Assembly (NCBI GenBank): GCA_947471745.1
Contig: CANJKZ010000960.1
Span: forward strand, 1,364,001 to 1,428,000
DNA length: 64,000 bases
From: Closterium sp. Naga37s-1
Taxonomy: Eukaryota > Streptophyta > Zygnematophyceae > Desmidiales > Closteriaceae
Reading direction: 5' to 3'
Shown here: positions 19,701-29,020 of the stretch, one piece after another
How the letters are laid out: every line of letters starts with the position of its first letter
How positions within the stretch are numbered: the first letter of the stretch is position 1
Position numbers and translations under genes: made by a program
The notes under the pieces: model-generated
What the model was told of the DNA's origin: nothing
What the model saw: only the letters and a program-made list of their open reading frames with translations
Database searches by the model: none

Positions 19701-21110
19701 GTAAAACTGCCAGCCAGGCGCGTCAGGGACAAAGCCAAGGAAGACGCAGGGAATGGTGCGGGCGGAGAGCTTGTCCGCGGACGTATCGCGAACAAAGGCA
19801 CGAGAACCCCAGACCCGGAACACCGACGCATTGCCAACCTTCTCCGTCCAACGCAATGTGGGCGAGGTCTCCGGCAAGGAGACACGGGGCCAAAGGTTGA
19901 GCTGATGCGCAGCGTACCGGACCGCAAACGGCCACAGAAAATGGGGAGCGGCCGCATGGATCATGGAGGTACGAGCGACCTCCATGACTAAGCCAATGCG
20001 ACGCTCAGCAATCCCATTTTGCTGAGGGGAGTCCGGAAGCGTGAACGACTGGAGAATGCCCTCCCCACGATAAAAGTCCCGCAAGAGGTCGGAGGAGAAC
20101 TCACCACCTCTGTCAGAGTGCAGACGCAGGACAGGAAGGTCCTGGCCGAACCGCTCGCGCAGCTGGAGACGGACTGTGCGGATCCGAGGGATCAAGACAG
20201 CAGAGACTTCATCCTTGCTGCGCAAGGGGAAGACTGTGGTGTACCGCGTGTAGTCGTCAACTACCAGCAGAAAGTAGCGCTCGCGGCCCTGTCCACTGAC
20301 GCGGGCTGGGCCCCACGCATCCATGTGGAGGGTCTGCAGGGGAGCAGTCGTCGAGGGAAACGAGGAGGAGTGAGGAGCGGCGCGCTGCCGCCCCTCGACG
20401 CAAGGAAGACAGGGCGGGGCAGGCGAGGGCGGCAGGGGAGGCAGAGACCTGGGGAGACCAGAGACAAGGAGACGGGAGTGCATGCCATGAAGGCGTGGCA
20501 GGGAGGGGTGACCCAGGCGGTGGTGCCAAAGAAGAGTCTGGTGCGACAGGAGGCGACACGAGCAAGAGGCGGCTACCTAACCTGACGCGGACACTTGAGC
20601 AGACGCAGCGACCTGAGGAGGCTCAGTAGCCAGTGTGTACAGACTCGACCCTGGCCGACGAGTGAACGTAGCCAGGTGACGCCCCGTCCGTGTGCACGTG
20701 CAGATCGACACACGCTGACCCCCAGGAGTGGTGGTAGTGACCATCGCATCCTGAAGGGCAGCGGTACTCACCAAGTTCGTAGAGAATGAGGGGAGGTGAA
20801 GACCTGACAGTGAGCCCGACGGAACCGCCGGACACGGGAGGACAGTGGAGGAACTGGCAACGACCGAGCCCCCAGAGGGGTCAGCCAGTCTGACCGGAAC
20901 AGGTGCAGGAAGAGGAGTGAGAGTGGTGCTGTCACGAAAGAAACAGCGCGAGGCGCCGGAGTCCAACGTGAAGGTGTGCAGGGCCTCAGCAGGCACAGTA
21001 CCAGGGGGAGTACCCGACGCACTAGCACCTAGAGCAGCAGCGGCTATACCTGGGTCAGGCGGCACACACCAGTAACAGTCACCCTCAGCACTAAAAGACA
21101 AAGCATACAT
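16792..21110 (-). pseudogene. Element B pol: protease, integrase, RT, RNase H with several stops
   Basis: Starts at MYALSFSAEGDCY (21110). Protease FTLDSGASRCFF; integrase LHMDAWGP, LHSDRGGEFSS, QNGIAERRIG; then a Gly/Ala/Glu repeat linker (about 18985-19480); RT from MASWKSTGTYVDK through VYVDDLVFA; RNase H with SSSCEAEIYAG, VDNKAMIAL and HRTKHIALRYFL, ending at 16792. Lesions: TAG at 20577-20579 (CAG in relatives), TAG at 18887-18889, TAG at 17705-17707 (CAG in relatives), TGA at 17297-17299 (GGA in relatives), a frame change in the linker and another near 17260. Not functional. Confidence 0.9.
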
Positions 21111-21119
21111 GACAGACAA

Positions 21120-22530
21120 GGGGCCGGATGGCCTAGGGGGGGGGGGGGGCGAGGGGCCAATCACACGGGGCCGAGGTGGGGCCGAGGGGCCTAGGGGCCG
21201 CGGGGCCAAACAAGGGGCCGGGGGGGCCTAGGGGGGCCGAGTGGCCAAACAAGGGGCCGGGGGGGCCGGGCGAAGGGCTCTGAGGTGGGGCCGAGGGGCC
21301 TAGGGGGCCGAGGGGCCAAACAAGGGGCCGGGGGGGCGGGCGCCGGGCTCTGAGGTGGGGCCGAGGGGCCTAGGGGCCGCGGTGCCAAACAAGGGGCCGG
21401 GGGGGCCTAGGGGGGCCGAGGGGCCTAGGGGGCCGACGGGCCAAACAAGGGGCCGGGGGGGCCGGGCGCCGGGCTCTGAGGTGGGGCCGAGGGGCCTAGG
21501 GGCCGCAGGGCCAAACAAGGGGCCGGGTGGCCTAGGGAGGCCAAGGGGCCTAGGGGGGCGAGGGGCCAAACAAGGGGCCGGGGGGGGGGCGGGCGCCGTG
21601 CTGTGAGATGGGGCCGAGGGGCCTAGGGGCCGCGGGGCCAAACAAGGGGCCGAGGGGCCTAGGGGGGCCGAGGGGCCTAGGGGGCCGAGGGGCCTAGGGG
21701 GCGCGGGGCCAAACAAGGGGCCGGGGGGGCCTAGGGGGGCCGAGGGGCCAAACAAGGGGCCGGTGGGCCGCGGGGCCAAACAAGGGGCCGAGCGCAGGTC
21801 AGGTACGGGGCCGGGCGCTGGGCAGGTAAAGGGCCGGGCGCTGGGCAGGTACGGGGCCGGGCGCTGGGCAGGTACGGGGTCGGGCGCTGGGCAGGTACGG
21901 GGCCAGGCGCTGGGCAGGTACGGGGCCGGGCGCTGGGCGCGGAATGGGGCCGGGCGCGGGGCTAGGTACAGGGCCGGGCGCTGGGCGAAGGACGGGGGCC
22001 GGGCGCGAGGCTAGGTACGGGGCCAGGCGCTGGCGACAGACAGGGCCGGGCGCGGGCTAGGTACGCGGCCGGGCGCTGGCTAGGGTCGGGGCCGTGCGCT
22101 GGGCTAGGTACGGGCCGGGCGCGGGGCTAGGTACGAGCCAAGCGCGGACGAGAGACGGGGCCGGGCGCGGGCAGGGTACGGACTGGTCGCGAGGCTAGGT
22201 ACGGGCCGGGCGCGGGGCTAGGAACGGGGCAGAGCGCGGGAAGGGTACGGGCCGATCGCGGGGCTAGGAACAGGGCCGAGCGCGAGGCTAGGTACGGGCC
22301 GATCGCGGGGCTAGGAACGGGCCGGGCGCGAGGCTAGGTACGGGCCGATCGCGGGGCTAGGAACGGGCCGGGCGCGGGCGCCGGAATCGACGGGGCCATC
22401 GGGGCCGAGGGGCCGAGCTAGGGGTGACGGGCCAAGGGGCCGAGCCTAGGGGCGACGGGCCAAGAGGCCGAGCCTAGGGGCTATGCGCGACGCCACGTGA
22501 CGACGGGCCGGGGCCTAGGCTAGCAGTTAC
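21120..22530 (-). repeat. GC-rich tandem-repeat leader of element B
   Basis: About 1.4 kb of imperfect repeats. The half nearest pol is built from GGGGCCGAGGGGCCTAGG and CCAAACAAGGGGCCGG modules (plus strand); the half nearest the LTR from GGGCCGGGCGC, GGGCTAGGTACG modules. It lies where other family members have a leader followed by gag. No coding is supported. Confidence 0.85.
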
Positions 22531-22534
22531 GTAG

Positions 22535-22585
22535 GTGGTGGGCCCATTAAGTTGAAGTCCTAGGAAGGTTACGCTCTTAATACCA
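22535..22585 (-). promoter_or_regulatory. Element B primer-binding region: PBS plus tRNA-complementary box
   Basis: Minus-strand PBS TGGTATTAAGAGC (22585-22573), then ATGGGCCCACCAC (22547-22535), 13 nt complementary to initiator tRNA-Met. ATTAAG within the PBS can pair with CTTAAT next to the box. Confidence 0.6.
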
Positions 22586-22726
22586 TGTTAGAATAGTAGG
22601 CGAGGATGAGTGACTAGGAAAGGGGGAAGGGTACAAGTACAAATGTCGAGAGAAAATGTGTACCCCCTAAGGCTAAACCCACTATAGCCTAGACAACTGT
22701 AAACACATAAACACATATGTTTGACA
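22586..22726 (-). repeat. 5' LTR of element B
   Basis: 141 bp; one substitution relative to the copy at 16406-16546. Confidence 0.93.
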
Positions 22727-25700
22727 TATGTGCTTCGTTCGATTCGCGAACCCATTTTTGTTCGCTATGCGAATAGCCGATTGGTTGTCGCAGAAGAGGG
22801 AGAAGCTGGGTAACTGAGCCAATTTTGCTTTCTCCAGCAATTCGCGAAGATATAGCCCTTCCTTGGTGGCTGAGCAGAGTGCGATATATTCTGCTTCTGC
22901 TGAGGAGAGAGCGATTAGCTCTTGTTTGTTCGACTGCCATGAGATAGGCCCGATAGGTTCGGGTCTGTAGATGTAGCCAGTTCGAGATCGTCTGTTGTCG
23001 GAATCTCCAGCGTGATCGGCGTCGACGTAGCCGATTAACTTAGGTGTCGTAGTTCCGGTCTTGTGGTAGGTTAGTCCAATTCTCGGAGTGCTGACAAGGT
23101 AGTGAAGTGCTTGGTTGAGTTCAAGCATGTGCTCTGCTTCAGGCTTCTTGAGGTAGGTAGCGAGTTGACTAGCTGAGTAGGATAGATCCGGTCGGCAGGT
23201 AACGGCTGCGAAGAGTAGGCAGCCTAACTTTCGTTGGTAGTCGCGGATGCCGGCAGGTTTGAGTAGGGCGGAGGCTTTGCGATTTCCATCGGTGTAGCGG
23301 TATGGCGTGGAGATGACGGTTGGAGTGAGTGCGAAACGTTTAGCGATAGTGTCAGTGTATTTTTCGGCGCTGAGGTAGATTGCATTGTCCCCGTCTTGAA
23401 TGTTCAGTCCCAGGTACTGTGTCACGGTAGTTGCGACGGTGAGTGTGAGATCCTGTTGCAGCTCCCCTTCAAACCAGATCGTTATGTCGTTGGTGGAGCC
23501 TATGTAGAGGAGGTCGTCTACATTGACGATGTGTAGAATATAGTCGGTACCCTTCGTAAGTCGGTACATCCCTTGGTCGTGCGTTAGTTGGAGGAATCCG
23601 ATGCGGATCAGGCGGGCGTGAAGATGCTGCTGCCACAGTCTCGGGGCTTGTTTGATGCCGTACAATGACTTTTCTAGCTGACAGACTTGGTTGAGGTCTG
23701 CGTTAGACCCGTGCGGGAGTTCGACGAAGATCTCAGCATCGACAGGGGCGTAGAGAAGTGCGTTGGCAACATCGATTTGCCGAAGCTTCTTCCGGTTCAT
23801 GGCGGCTATCGCGAGGAGAATCCGCAGTGAGGTATGTCGGCTTACTGGTGCAAATGTTTCTGTGAAGTCTCGTCCTTATTCTTGGTCGAAGCCACGTACG
23901 ACCCAACGTGCCTTGAATTTGTCGATTGTTCCGTCGGCTTTTGTTTTCACTCGGAAAACCCATTTTCCCGTGAGAATGGTCTTGTTGCGTGCCACACCGA
24001 TAGGCACGACTTTCCAGGTGTTGCGTTCTTGCAGCGCCTTTAACTCTCTGTCCATGGCTTCACGCCATTTTTCTTTGTGTTCCCCCCCCAGAGCCTGCTG
24101 AATGTTGGCAGGCTCCTTAGGCGGTGCTGCTCCGTGGACAGCGGTGATGAGTCCCAGTATCTGCAGTCCGCTCTGTGTGTAGCGGGGTAGATTTGCGTCC
24201 TCGGGATAAGCTGCTTCATCTCCTGCTTTTGGATCCGGTAAGAAATTTGGTCCTATGCGTTCGGAGATGTTGGTGTCGACCGGTTGGGGTGTTACGTAAC
24301 CGGTGTCGGCGAAGTCGAAGTAGATTTCGGCGTTGACAATGTCGCGAGGGTTTTCGTCATCCATTGGGATGGGCACGGATCAATATGGGAGTGGTCCTGC
24401 TTCCTCGGATGCGCTGTCCACGTTCTGCTCGTCCCAATCAGCTTCGTGTGCTGCTGAAGCGAAAGCTCGGTTGCCACGGAAGCCGCCCGTGAGGTCGCGA
24501 TTTGCTGCCACGTTGTCGAGGTAAGTTTGAAGTGTGAGTCGCTCGTAGAAAATGACATCACATGCTGCTACTGTTTCCTTCGAGTGGACGTCGAAGATTT
24601 TCCATGCGTTGTAATGCTTTTCGATGCCCATGTGTAGCCCCCACTGTGCGCATTGGGAAAATCTTCGGGCTCTTGCAGTGTGCGGTCGGTACTGTACCAT
24701 GCACCCGAAAACTCGTAACATTTTTGTGTTGCCCATTTTTCCTGTCCACAGCAGGTGCGGTGATGCGTTGTTCTGGAGCGATGATGACGAGAGCAAGTTG
24801 TGCAGCATGACAGCGTGGTCCATCGCCTCAGGCCACCGGTGGTTGGGCAGTCGCATGCCACGCAACAGTTTGCGCATGGTGTTATGGAGAATTCTGTTCA
24901 TCCGTTCTGCCACGCCTTGCTGTTGATGGGCGTAGGGAAGCGAGATGGGTCGCTTGATGCCTCGTTCTGCGAGGTACTACTTGAACCTTTGTGATTGATA
25001 TTCCCCTCCTCCGTCAGACTAAGCTTTTCAGTTTTGCTCCTGATTCTCGTTTTGCCACAGGTAGCCAGGCGACGAAGGCTTTGAAGGCCATGTCGCGACT
25101 TGGGAGGTTGAGGTGCCAGACGTAGCGGGTGGCGGCGTCGATGAAAGTAATCACGTAGTTCTATGCTCCTTGTCCTTGTTCGCGAGTATATAGGATGTCG
25201 CTGTATACTTTCTCGAGTGGTGCGTAGGCTGGCGCGCTTGGATTGTGGTGAGAGACAAATGGTTGATGAGGTAAGTCAGCTTCGAGGCACGTAAAGCATG
25301 TGCCTCGAACTCGTTGGAGTTCTCTGCCGTCGGGTAGAAGGAGTGAGTCTTTGTCGAGTACAGCCGCCTTGATTGTGTTTGTTTAACGTGGTGTAGCTTG
25401 GATGACCTAATCGTTCGTGCCACAGTGATTTGCTTGCACGATGTCCGGGTGAGCGCTTGTGCAGGTCGGAGTTGGAGTAAAATCCCGTGGTGAAGTTGGC
25501 GCTTCTGTGAAATTCGTGTGGATTGGAAGCTAATTGCTGCGCAGGAGTCGATGGAGTGTCGTCGATGAGAACTGGTGTCGTTGAAGAGCCCGCGATTGGT
25601 GCCGTAAGTGTTGCTGCTGCTGCCGATCTTGTCTCCGCTGCTGTTGATGTTGTTGCTACTGCTGTTGATGTTATCTCTTCTTGCCGGATTGTTGCTAATG

Positions 25701-26692
25701 CCCGTGTTCTTTCTACTTCAGGTATGGTATGTGAATACCAAAATCCTCCAAGACTGAAGTCGGGGTCGAGGTCGGGTGGATGTGTCCAAGAAGTGAAGTT
25801 GACGATGGCGTCGCTGTCGGCGGTACCTTGGTCTGGGACGAAGTCAAGAACAAAGACGTTGTTTTTCAAGACTGCCTTGCCGATGTAGAGTCCGCCCTTT
25901 CCGTGGAATAACTTAAAATCCTGAGTGGTGCTGTCTTCTTCGAGATGAATACCCTTAGCCATCAGTTGACTGATGCTAAGTAAGTTGTAACCGAGTCCTT
26001 CTGCAATTAGAACCTTTGACATTTGTAAAATAACGTTAGTTTCTCGAGACTGAAGTTGCACGATCCCTTGTCGTCGTGTGTGCAGGTTCTGGTTGTTGGC
26101 GACGGTGATTACAACTTCGCGTTGAAGTTGATGTTCCTTTTGAACGAAGCGACCCGTTGAACACATGTGCTATCCGCAGCAACTGTCGAAGAACCAAGTG
26201 TCTTTCCCGGACGGCTCGCTCTGGGCGATGGCTGCATACGTCGGGTTGGGCTCAAGTGATTCGCGGCGAGGAGTCCTCTCATCGAGTTGTTCTTCTGGTG
26301 AGTAGTGGGGTGGTGATCCGGTAATGCAGGAGTCTGTTGTTCTTGTCATGCAGCTCACGATGTTTCTTGTTCCTTGTGCAGGTTTTGTCGTTGAAGACTG
26401 CACTTGATTGGTGGGATGTGCCTGCGTAGAAGCTACTTGGCTGCTTGAAGGTCGAAGTTGACGTTGCGGCGACGTCGACTGCTGCTGATTCGGGCAGTGT
26501 GTGCGCGGATGTCTGGACGTCTTGCAAAGATGACAAAACGGTGGGACGTATTGTTGAGTCTGACGGTTGTTTTGTTGATTGTTGTTGTTGTTGTAGCGTC
26601 GTTGAGTGTGAAAAGCGAATTCTGGTGCTGACGCTTTCTTCTTGTGTCTTTCCTCGTGCAGATCCATATCCTGCTGTTCAGCGTGAATTTCG
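22727..26692 (-). pseudogene. A2 gag-pol, degenerate
   Basis: RNase H and RT at 22727-23800 (YVDADHAGD, SSAEAEYIAL, NGFANRTKH; RT motif HIVNVDDLLY, so the tyrosine of YVDD is replaced by asparagine). RT start and linker at 23876-24376, interrupted by a TAA at 23876-23878 just after RGFDQE. Integrase at 24380-24913 (MAERMNRILHNTMRKLL). Protease and integrase zinc site at 25276-26166. Gag with zinc knuckle CHLCKTSRHPRTHC at 26170-26692. Further stops and frameshifts separate these blocks. The protease motif is FFDSCCGQHM, the same DSCC variant as element A. Confidence 0.88.
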
Positions 26693-27027
26693 ACGGGCCG
26701 GGACGGGCCAGCAACGGGCGGCGAAGGCAGGGCCGCGACGGGCCAGCGAAGGCAGGGCCGCGACAGGCGGCACTAGGGCAGGGCGCGCGACGGCGCAGGT
26801 GAGGCAGGCGCGAGGCGCGCTTCGGGCAGGGCAGGAAAAAAAAAATCGTGGTGGGCCCTAAAAAAAAAAACGTTCCCACGAGGGAACCTGATACCATGTC
26901 AGAATAGTGAAGAAAGGAATGACTGAACTAGCAAGCAGGTGGGTACATGTAGGAAACCTAAAAGTGTTGTACCCTATATGAACTACCCCACTACAGCCTA
27001 GGCAGACTATAGCATATATGTTTGACA
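26693..27027 (-). mobile_element. Element D: 5' LTR, primer region and leader only
   Basis: LTR 26897-27027 (131 bp, minus strand TGTCAAACATATATGC...), PBS TGGTATCAGGTT, hairpin GTTCCC/GGGAAC (26872-26887), box GGGCCCACCACG (26847-26858), then GC-rich leader until 26693, where A2 gag begins abruptly. No element D gag or pol is present. Confidence 0.85.
26897..27027 (-). repeat. 5' LTR of element D
   Basis: 131 bp, closely similar to the LTRs at 44595 and 51684. It sits in the Gly/Ala-linker remnant of element E (27028-27110). Confidence 0.88.
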
Positions 27028-28062
27028 CCTCCAACACCTCCAGCACTCCCAGCAGCACCTCCAGCACCTCCAGCACCTCCAGCACCAGCAGTAGTGCCAG
27101 TAGTTGCAGCAAGGGCGGCTCGGGAGGGCAGTAGTAGCTTATCAGCAGCAGTATCAGCAGCAACAACACGAGCAGCAGCAGCGGTAGTAGCAGCAGGGCG
27201 GCTCGGTGGGGCTGGCGAAGGAGGCAGGGCGGCGCGGCTCGGGATGGGCAGCGCGGCTCGGGATGGGCGGCGCGGCTCGGCCTGGTCGGCGCGCCTCGGC
27301 AGGGCTGGGCGGCGCGGCTGGGCAAGGCAGGGCGCGCTGGGCTGCGGGGCGCGCTGGGCGTGCACTGGACAGGGCAGTTGGGCGCGCGCTGAGCAGGGCA
27401 GCAGGGCACGACACGATGGGCTGCAGCAGGGCGCGAGGTGCAGGGCAGCAGGGTGCGACGCGCGGGATGCAGGGCGCAACGCGCGGGCTGCAGCAGGGCG
27501 CAACGCGCAGGGCAGCGGGGCGCGCGCTGGGCAGGGCAGCAGGGCACGACGCGCTGGGCTGCAGGGCAGCGCGGTGCGCGGGCCTAAGGGCAGGGCAGCG
27601 CGGCTCGCGAGCTGCAGGGCAGGGCGGTGCGCGGGCCTAAGGGCAGGGCAACACGATGCACGGGCTGCAGGGCAGCTGGGCGTGGGCTGCAGGGCAGGGC
27701 GGCGTGCTCTGGGCAGGGCAGCAGGGTGCAACGCTCAGGCTGCAGCAGGGCGCGACGCGCGGGCAGCAGCAGGGGAGCGCGCTAGGGAAGGCAGCACGCG
27801 TGGCAGCAGGACAGCGCGGCATTGTGCGAGCAGGGCAGGACAGCACAAGGGCGCTTCGGGCAGGAACGAGCGGAAGTATTGGTGGGCCCTAAAAATTTAA
27901 CAGGTTTCCTGCTATGAAACCATGTCAGAATAATCTGTGCAGGAATGATGAATGACTAGCAAGAGTGAGATACAAGTAGTAAACCCTAACTGCGATTGTA
28001 CTCTATACTGAGCACCTCACTGTAGCCTAGCAGAACTAGGAACATACAAATATGTTTTGACA
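27028..28062 (-). mobile_element. Element E: 5' LTR, leader and a linker scrap of a copia copy
   Basis: LTR 27923-28062, PBS-like TGGTTTCATAGC, hairpin GGTTTC/GAAACC (27903-27921), box GGGCCCACCA (27889-27880). Then about 750 bp of GC-rich leader, and about 80 bp that translates as the Gly/Ala linker normally found between integrase and RT. Gag, protease and integrase are deleted between leader and linker. Long frames here are composition artefacts. Confidence 0.8.
27923..28062 (-). repeat. 5' LTR of element E
   Basis: 140 bp, TGTCAAAACATATTTG... to ...TTCTGACA on the minus strand. It is diverged from the other family LTRs. Confidence 0.82.
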
Positions 28063-29020
28063 ATTTCGAACCGTGAAAAAGAGGAAAAAGTGTCACGACG
28101 GTCCGAATTGTTGGCGACGTCGCACAAGCCTTCACGAGCTCCGTAACGACTTTGTGCGGAACTAGTAACCCTTCGTTGACCCGGACGGTCCACAGTTCGA
28201 ACCGTCGGGGTCAAAATGGTTACACGCCGTAAGGGTACATTCGTGGCCCGTGTGAGACTTCAGGTCAAAAGCCCTTAGGGTACATTCGTATCCCGTGTCA
28301 GACATAAGGTCTGGCACGAAGTGGATGCTCGGAAGACACGAAGTGCCCCAAAACGCAGGCAAATTTAGGTTCGGAAGACACAAGCTGAGTCACTCTGTGT
28401 CTTCCGAACTTCCAACTTTGTGTCTGACACGGGATACGGTACGAATGTACCCTAAAGTTGAGCTAAGCGAGGATCTCGGGGGGCAAAGTAAACGAGGCTC
28501 GGAAAGTTGGCGAGAGGTGCGGTGGCGACTCGGAAGTGGTTCGGAACGAAAGTAGGGCCGAACGAACCAGCTGATGAGAGAACCTAGAAACATACCCACT
28601 AACAAAAGTACACAGTAAGGCATAGTATGTTGTTGGTGCTTCCGTACTTGATTTCCAAGGAAAAATTGTTACCTTACACTACCCCACTCCCCAAGGGAGG
28701 CCCCTTGTAAAATCATGTGTATGTTACGGAAGTTCTGGCTGCGCAGATACTCGGTGAGGACGAAGTGGTTTTTGTTTTTTCCCAGGAGGACCCAGCTGTC
28801 CTTGGTCGGCGTTCGGTCTCTCTAGCGAATCAGGAACCCGATGCGTCATGCTCCACATGGGTCGCGTATTCAACGACTCAGTATGTTTTCAGGTAGGATC
28901 TTTGGTTCGGTTGGAGGTCATGTCATGTTGGACGGTGGCTGAGAATGGGTAGGTAGGACTGAAGTACCATTACATACTCCCAAGTATACAAAGGCTATGG
29001 TCTGTAGTACTCAGATCTCC
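28063..29020. other. Non-coding interval with inverted repeats
   Basis: No gene seen. It contains a direct repeat (GGGTACATTCGT...CCCGTGT at 28234 and 28278) and a nested palindrome (28277-28453), listed next. 28460-29020 shows nothing recognisable; it is immediately 3' of the fucosyltransferase-like gene and should hold its 3' UTR. Confidence 0.6.
28277..28453. repeat. Nested palindromic repeat, possible MITE
   Basis: Outer arms of about 28 bp (28277-28304 and 28421-28453, the right arm carrying a short insertion) and inner arms GTTCGGAAGACACA (28369-28382) and TGTGTCTTCCGAAC (28396-28409), a perfect 14-bp pair with a 13-nt loop. Confidence 0.7.

Larger units (their letters stand above)
16406..22726 (-). 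mobile_element. Element B: Ty1/copia copy nested inside A2, lacking gag
   Basis: Bounded by 141-bp LTRs (16406-16546 and 22586-22726) that differ at one position. The flanks are GATGT on the left and TATGT on the right; the shared ATGT is consistent with a target duplication, with one mismatch if it is five bases. The sense order is LTR, primer site, GC-rich leader, protease, integrase, Gly/Ala linker, RT, RNase H, polypurine tract (CCTATGGGGGTG), LTR. No gag exists between leader and protease. Near-identical LTRs combined with several pol stops suggest it was copied in trans. Confidence 0.93.
15833..26692 (-). mobile_element. Element A2: degenerate minus-strand relative of element A, split by element B
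   Basis: In sense order (high to low coordinates): gag from mid-protein (26692) through protease, integrase and RT to RNase H at 22727; then nested element B (22726-16406); then the last RNase H residues (16405-16213) and the 3' LTR (16212-15833). The protein is clearly close to element A across its length. Its 5' LTR, primer site and the first 320 or so gag residues are missing and replaced by another element's leader at 26693. Confidence 0.88.

Noticed and set aside
27022-27900. Open frame of about 290 codons on the plus strand, and a similar one on the minus strand
   Set aside because: Pure composition effect of the GC-rich leader of element E: Ala/Gly/Arg repeats in every frame, no domain.
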